A DNA stretch of 19,738 nt from SKVR01 sp964410015 (GTDB taxonomy: Bacteria > Bacteroidota > Bacteroidia > Bacteroidales > UBA7960), in contig CAYPFV010000042.1 in the NCBI GenBank assembly GCA_964410015.1, forward strand, positions 1-19,738, read 5' to 3'. Shown in pieces: positions 15,103 through 19,738 of the stretch. The translations under genes and the position numbers were made by a program. Position 1 is the first letter of the stretch. Each line of letters begins with the position of its first letter. Below the pieces are notes generated by a model, which saw nothing but the letters and a program-made list of their open reading frames with translations, was not told the origin of the DNA and made no database searches.

Positions 15103-16626
15103 ATGGAATCCTTAGAAGAGAAGCAAGCATTCAAAAAAAAGATAGCACCACCACCCGGAAATATAAGAAGTTTGGTTCAACCCCTGCTGCTTGTTTTTTT
15201 AAAAGCGATTGCCAATCTTTATCCTGAACGACAATATTACATTGCCTACAGCATACCTGGTGGGGTGTATGGTTATTTCAAAGATCACAAACTGCATATT
15301 TCTGAACTAGAGAAAATAAAGGCAGAGATCAAAAAACTGATCCATCAGAGAAAAGATTTTGTGCAACAACTCATGCCCAAAGAGAAAATTCTCCGGTATT
15401 TTGATTATCATAACCGTCCCGACATACTGGAGTTACTTTACTCGCACAACAGGGAAACCGATGAAGAAATGCATTTGGCGGAGTTTGACGGAGAGGGTGA
15501 ATTGTTTTTGAGCAGAATAAATGAGCACTACGAATTGCTTAACAACTTTCAGTTTTTTAAATACAAGGATGGTTTTTTCCTGATAGCAGACCCGGTTTTT
15601 TATGAGAAGGTGATGCCCCGAAAACTGCAGATAAGCAAATACCTCAAACGGTTTTCCGAATCAGAAGAAAACATGAAGCACTTTGGCATTGAAAATTTCG
15701 CACAGCTCAATGATGCCATCACCAACGGGGAGTTACCGGAATTTATCAAAATTTCGGAGGCATATCAATCCAAACGCATCGGAAGGATTGCTGATAATAT
15801 TGTAAGTCATCCGCTTAAACCCCGTCTCATTTTTCTTGCCGGTCCCACATCATCAGGTAAAACCACTTCGGCAAACCGTTTGGCAATCGAGTTAAAAGTA
15901 CTGAAAAAAAGGGTTTTAATCATTTCTTTGGATAATTTTTACCTGCCTCATGAAAAAATTGTTCCAGATGAAGAAACCGGCATCAGGAATTTTGAACGCA
16001 TCACTGCACTCGACCTGCCCCTTTTTCGCGATACCATACAACAACTATTGTCGGGCAATCCTGTAAACATGCCACGTTATCATTTTGATGGCAAAGGAGC
16101 CATCCCCGAACCGAAAACCACCACGATAACCAAAGACACCTATGTGATTGTGGAAGGCATTCATGGGTTAAATCCCGAATTATGGAAAGAAACCCTCGAC
16201 ATTGAATCATACCGGTTATTTGTTTCGGCACTGAACACGCTCAACATCCATGATCATATGCCTTTGTCAACATCTGACCATCGATTGATCAGGCGTTTGG
16301 TGCGCGATCATCTTTTCAGAGGGTATAGTTTTAATGAGACCATTACCCGCTGGCCCGATGTGATCAAAAATGAATACCATAGCATTTTTCCTTTTCAGGA
16401 AAGTGCCCACGCCATTTTTAATTCTTCACTCATATATGAAATTGCCGTTTTTGCTCATTATGCGCCAGGCATATTGGATGCTTCCAGGGCCGACAACCAA
16501 TTGATAAGAGAAGAAGTGCTCAGAATCAACCGGATTCTGAAACTACTAAAACCCATTAACCCTAAAGACATACCCCCCACAAGTATTCTCAGAGAATTTA
16601 TTGGGGGAAGTAGTTTTGTTTACTAA
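15103..16626 (+). CDS. Uridine kinase-like nucleoside kinase with long N-terminal domain
   Basis: This 507-aa protein has a C-terminal half that is a P-loop phosphoribulokinase/uridine kinase domain: Walker A GPTSSGKTT at 247-255, then ISLDNFYLPHE near 274-284, NFERITALDLP, MPRYHFDGKG and VIVEGIHGLNP. The N-terminal ~230 residues contain YSIPGGVYGYF and the block NEHYELLNNFQFFKYKDG. This looks like the ThrRS-like second-additional/editing-type domain that precedes the kinase in the longer nucleoside kinase family, here seemingly without a complete TGS domain at the start. It would phosphorylate a nucleoside using a nucleoside triphosphate in the cytosol; substrate not determined. Nine bases follow its stop before a longer frame of the FadL gene opens, and 120 bases separate it from the chosen FadL start. 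Confidence 0.88.
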   Translation: MESLEEKQAFKKKIAPPPGNIRSLVQPLLLVFLKAIANLYPERQYYIAYSIPGGVYGYFKDHKLHISELEKIKAEIKKLIHQRKDFVQQLMPKEKILRYFDYHNRPDILELLYSHNRETDEEMHLAEFDGEGELFLSRINEHYELLNNFQFFKYKDGFFLIADPVFYEKVMPRKLQISKYLKRFSESEENMKHFGIENFAQLNDAITNGELPEFIKISEAYQSKRIGRIADNIVSHPLKPRLIFLAGPTSSGKTTSANRLAIELKVLKKRVLIISLDNFYLPHEKIVPDEETGIRNFERITALDLPLFRDTIQQLLSGNPVNMPRYHFDGKGAIPEPKTTTITKDTYVIVEGIHGLNPELWKETLDIESYRLFVSALNTLNIHDHMPLSTSDHRLIRRLVRDHLFRGYSFNETITRWPDVIKNEYHSIFPFQESAHAIFNSSLIYEIAVFAHYAPGILDASRADNQLIREEVLRINRILKLLKPINPKDIPPTSILREFIGGSSFVY

Positions 16627-16746
16627 AACACATGTTTGCAAAGTAAAATATTATTTTTGAAAATATTTTGTCGAAATTTTAAAGAATGTTCAAATCAAAA
16701 ACCGCTGATCAATGTTTACAAATTAGTTTTTCAACACCAAAACAAC

Positions 16747-17976
16747 ATGCATAGAATTATTTTATCGATCTTTTTATCTTTAACACTCTGTTATTCTTTA
16801 CAGGCCGGAGGTTATCAGGTAAGTTTGCACAGTCACCGCAATATGGGCATGGGTCTTATTGGCACTTCCCTTAATTTTGATGCAAGTACGGTATTTTATA
16901 ATCCCGGCGCTATAAGCACCCTTCCTGAAAGATTCAGTTTTTCGGGTGGTACCAGTTTTATCAGAAGTACAACGGTTTTCGAATTAGGACCTGCTTCGCA
17001 TTATCAGTCAATCACCGATAATCCGTTGAGTACCCCGTTCTATTTTTATGGAGCTTACAAGATCAATAATCAGTGGAGTGTGGGATTTGCACTAAACACA
17101 CCGTATGGCAATACTCTCCGATGGGAAGATGGGTGGGCCGGAAGATTTTTGATTAAAGACATTACACTGCGGAATTTCACTTTTCAACCTACTGTTTCCT
17201 ATCAAATCAACGATAAAATTTCTGCAGGAGCAGGATTGGTTTATGCAACGGGCAATTTTGATCTTTCAAGGAACTTGCCAGTGCAGGGAGAGCAAAATGA
17301 GGGTGAGATCCGGTTAGGAGGACAAACAGATGCATGGGGTTATAATGCCGGCGTTCTGGTTACACTCGATAATTCTGTAAACATAGGAATGAGCTACCGC
17401 TCCCGCATTGACATGAAAATAGATGACGGATATGTTGATATCAGCGTTCCGGAAACACTCGGTAGTTTATTTCCTGGTGCAACAAATTTATCCACTTCAC
17501 TGCCTCTGCCTGCAAACCTCGATATTGGATTATCCTATCAACAGGAAGGAATTTTCATGGCTGGCATGTCAATAAATTATGTTTTTTGGGATGCTTATGA
17601 ATCTCTTAATTTCGACTTTTCAGAAAATACCACTTCTCTGGCAGACTCAGAGAACCCCAGAGAATACAGCAACACCCTCATCATCAGAGTTGGCACAGAA
17701 TATTACTTATTTGATAATTTTATCATCCGGGCAGGGGCCTATTATGACCCTTCACCTGTTCATAAATCCTACTTCTCACCCGAAACACCTGGTCTGAACA
17801 ACACCGGAATAACTACAGGTTTGTCATTTTCCCCCTTAGAAGGGATGATGATAGATGCTGGCTTTATTTATTTGATGGGACAACAAACCACAGCAAATTA
17901 TGAACCTGCCAATTTTGGAGGCAAATATAAATCAAATGCATACATTACTGGTTTAGGTATCACATATCAATTCTAA
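16747..17976 (+). CDS. FadL/OmpP1-family outer-membrane channel
   Basis: This protein is 409 aa from ATG 16747. A longer frame begins at 16636, but its first 37 residues are not signal-like, whereas the chosen start gives MHRIILSIFLSLTLCYSLQA as the signal peptide. The mature N-terminus GGYQVSLHSHRNMGMGLIGTS is the FadL hatch pattern. It is followed by DASTVFYNPGAIS, NTPYGNTLRW, GWAGRF, FQPTVSYQINDKISAGAGL and regular barrel strands to the terminal aromatic residue in ITYQF. It should pass hydrophobic compounds such as fatty acids through the outer membrane. An SGNH hydrolase lipoprotein follows on the same strand, a frequent pairing in Bacteroidota that suggests lipid or ester uptake coupled to hydrolysis. 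Confidence 0.93.
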   Translation: MHRIILSIFLSLTLCYSLQAGGYQVSLHSHRNMGMGLIGTSLNFDASTVFYNPGAISTLPERFSFSGGTSFIRSTTVFELGPASHYQSITDNPLSTPFYFYGAYKINNQWSVGFALNTPYGNTLRWEDGWAGRFLIKDITLRNFTFQPTVSYQINDKISAGAGLVYATGNFDLSRNLPVQGEQNEGEIRLGGQTDAWGYNAGVLVTLDNSVNIGMSYRSRIDMKIDDGYVDISVPETLGSLFPGATNLSTSLPLPANLDIGLSYQQEGIFMAGMSINYVFWDAYESLNFDFSENTTSLADSENPREYSNTLIIRVGTEYYLFDNFIIRAGAYYDPSPVHKSYFSPETPGLNNTGITTGLSFSPLEGMMIDAGFIYLMGQQTTANYEPANFGGKYKSNAYITGLGITYQF

Positions 17977-18144
17977 CTTTACCCTAATACACGTTATCGA
18001 AAAGAAATAAAACATTACCTTTTTTTGAATGTTTATTGCCCAAATCGGTTATAAAAAAGTTTAGTGAAGATTGAATCGATAAAAATCACAAATAATTAAA
18101 CACATTAAAGGGGTTTCTGATAACGCTAAATCATTTTTAATACC

Positions 18145-19446
18145 ATGAAGATACAACATAAAATATTTCTTCCGGTCATTTTTCTGTTTTTGTTTTATTC
18201 ATGCGAACCCGAAATAGACGGGTTTGAAACAGATAGTGGAAATGCCGATTTTTCGGTATACATTTCGCTGGGCAATTCCCTCACAGCAGGTTTTGCCGAT
18301 GGCGATTTGTTTCGTTCAGGTCAAATGGTTTCCTATCCCAATATCATTGCCAAGCAGATCTTGCATGCCGGAGGCGGTGAATTCAAACAACCCTTGATGA
18401 ATGATGAGTGGGGTTTTGGCAACAGGATTACCATTGCTTCGGTAACTGATGAAGACGGAAATATTAATCCCTTACCCGGAGGCACATCCGAGACACCTGA
18501 TCCCGAAAACTTCGACAATATTTTTGATGAAGAGGGACCTTTTCATAACCTGGGAGTTCCTGGTGCAAAAACCAATGATCTGCTCCGCAATGACCTGGCA
18601 ACTTCCAACGCTTACTTTACAAGATTTGCCAGCTCACCTTCCACCTCTGTTATAGAAGATGCTATGGATCTTCAACCTACTTTTTTCTCCTTGTGGATAG
18701 GCAATAACGATGTGCTCTCTTATGCCCTGGCTGGCGGATATGATGAAGACATTACACCATTGGAAGAATTCCGGGTGTCTTACCAGCAATTAATCAATCA
18801 GTTATCGGTAAGTGCACAAAAAGGTGTTGTAGCAAATATACCCGATATTACCAGCATACCTTTTTTCAACACCCTCCCTTCCCGTATCTTATTTTTATCC
18901 GACGAAGATCAAATCAATGCATTAAATGAATACTATGACAATCTGGGTTTGTCACATATTCATTTTCAGTCGGGACTAAATGGCATGGTCATAGAGGATG
19001 CAGCTGCTCCGGGAGGAATACGGCAAATTGAATCTGGTGAACTGTTACTGATTACACTTCCGCAAGACAGTCTGAACCTTGCCGGCTGGGGAACAGAGGT
19101 TCCGGTTCCCGACCGGTATTACCTGACCCAATCTCAGATAAACCTTATCAGAGAAGCAACAGAAGGATACAACGATGTAATTGCTGAAATTGCCCGTGAG
19201 CATGATCTTGCCCTTGTAGATATGAATCAATACATGAATGAAGCCAAGCAAGGATTTATGTTTGACGGACTAGAATTTACCACGCAATTCATTACCGGCG
19301 GATTGTTTTCTCTCGATGGTGTGCATTTATCGGCCAGGGGAAATGCCATCGTTGCCAATTTTTTCATTGATGCCATCAACCAACAATATAATTCCTCTTT
19401 ACCACGTGTGAGTGTAACACAGTATCCGGGGATTGTATTTCCGTGA
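18145..19446 (+). CDS. SGNH/GDSL-family hydrolase lipoprotein
   Basis: This 433-aa protein has a lipoprotein signal with hydrophobic IFLPVIFLFLF and Cys20 (YSCEPE). All SGNH blocks are visible: nucleophile Ser45 in SLGNSLTAGF, block II glycine in NLGVPGAKTND (about 136-145), block III Asn188 in WIGNNDVL, and the Asp391/His394 pair in LDGVHLSARG. It should be a lipid-anchored esterase or lipase at the cell envelope. The long insert between blocks II and V (residues about 195-380) is typical of the Bacteroidota form. It follows the FadL gene by about 170 bases and may act on the esters whose products that channel imports; this is inference. Confidence 0.92.
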   Translation: MKIQHKIFLPVIFLFLFYSCEPEIDGFETDSGNADFSVYISLGNSLTAGFADGDLFRSGQMVSYPNIIAKQILHAGGGEFKQPLMNDEWGFGNRITIASVTDEDGNINPLPGGTSETPDPENFDNIFDEEGPFHNLGVPGAKTNDLLRNDLATSNAYFTRFASSPSTSVIEDAMDLQPTFFSLWIGNNDVLSYALAGGYDEDITPLEEFRVSYQQLINQLSVSAQKGVVANIPDITSIPFFNTLPSRILFLSDEDQINALNEYYDNLGLSHIHFQSGLNGMVIEDAAAPGGIRQIESGELLLITLPQDSLNLAGWGTEVPVPDRYYLTQSQINLIREATEGYNDVIAEIAREHDLALVDMNQYMNEAKQGFMFDGLEFTTQFITGGLFSLDGVHLSARGNAIVANFFIDAINQQYNSSLPRVSVTQYPGIVFP

Positions 19447-19488
19447 TCAAAGGGTGGACTGAGAAGCAATCAAACAATCCTCTCTTAT

Positions 19489-19710
19489 TTAAAACCAGGT
19501 TGAAATTTTCCGGATCAGAATAAGCACAAGGGAAATGACAACACTTATCAGTAATGAAGTAGTGATGGGTATGTAAAGTTTGAAATTTTCCTTTTCTATT
19601 CTGATATCGCCAGGAAGGTTTCCCAGCATATTCCATTTCGAGGGCCATATCCAGATCAACAGGCCTGCTATTGTCACTATAATTCCAATAATAAAGAGAT
19701 ATTTTCCCAT
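19489..19710 (-). CDS. DUF2905 small membrane protein
   Basis: This protein is 73 aa from ATG 19710 (an upstream MMMQN start at 19725 gives 78). Two membrane helices, about 4-22 (YLFIIGIIVTIAGLLIWIW) and about 47-67, flank the conserved NLPGDIRIEKENFKLYIPI, the DUF2905 signature. Its function is unknown; the family is widespread and usually monocistronic or near transport genes. It converges on the SGNH hydrolase gene, 42 bases away, with no clear hairpin between them. Confidence 0.9.
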   Translation of the reverse strand: MGKYLFIIGIIVTIAGLLIWIWPSKWNMLGNLPGDIRIEKENFKLYIPITTSLLISVVISLVLILIRKISTWF

Positions 19711-19738
19711 ATTTTGCATCATCATTATTTCTGCATTT

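Noticed and set aside
16652..16659. TATTTTTG promoter-like motif upstream of the FadL gene
   Set aside because: It matches TAnnTTTG, but the nearest TTTG is only 13 bases upstream, and such motifs are frequent by chance in this AT-rich gap.

Overview
The window looks like chromosomal DNA of a Bacteroidota (Bacteroidetes) bacterium. The base composition is AT-rich, roughly 35-40% GC by eye. Many exported proteins have signal peptides ending in AQ/GQ or short lipoprotein signals ending in SC. Starts lack Shine-Dalgarno sequences, and TAnnTTTG-type promoter elements occur upstream of some genes. Several families are typical of that phylum: a TPR-SpoIIE phosphatase, DUF6132, DUF4197, the dihydroorotate dehydrogenase-like protein, and a FadL/SGNH-hydrolase pair. 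I see no rRNA, tRNA, CRISPR array, insertion sequence or phage gene.

Layout. Bases 2-94 hold the end of an unrecognised plus-strand gene. From 184 to 10220 lies what I read as one functional locus. On the minus strand, in transcription order, are: a TPR/transmembrane/SpoIIE-type phosphatase (7665-5710), a hairpin, a candidate promoter, a 202-aa secreted pilin-like protein (5443-4835), an intercistronic hairpin, a related 178-aa secreted protein (4695-4159), a 1183-aa outer-membrane protein with Ig-like domains, a large beta-barrel-like region, SdrB/carboxypeptidase-regulatory-like domains and a C-terminal OmpA domain (4139-588), and a small lipocalin-like lipoprotein (561-184). Divergently, on the plus strand, are a PapD-like periplasmic chaperone (8249-9088) and, overlapping it by 11 bases, a secreted MORN-repeat protein (9078-10220). 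Two paralogous small secreted subunits, a large barrel protein and a PapD-like chaperone together resemble a chaperone-usher fibre system rebuilt in Bacteroidota form. This is the main candidate for an undescribed system. No member is a textbook FimA/FimC/FimD sequence, so the assignment is inference.

From 10445 to 14580 are housekeeping genes: a DUF6132 small membrane protein, a cytosolic thioredoxin and a membrane-anchored periplasmic thioredoxin (all minus), a DUF4197 lipoprotein (plus), and a dihydroorotate dehydrogenase-like flavoprotein lacking the usual catalytic base (minus). From 15103 to the end are a uridine-kinase-like nucleoside kinase with a long N-terminal extension, a FadL-family outer-membrane channel, an SGNH/GDSL lipoprotein hydrolase (all plus), and a DUF2905 small membrane protein (minus).

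Two clear hairpins with T-tracts on the minus strand (10250-10275 and 13225-13260) separate the blocks and probably act in both directions. The gene-free stretches over 300 bases (7666-8248, 11875-12438, 13195-13593, 14581-15102) are AT-rich and hold only promoter-like motifs, inverted repeats and doubtful small ORFs.
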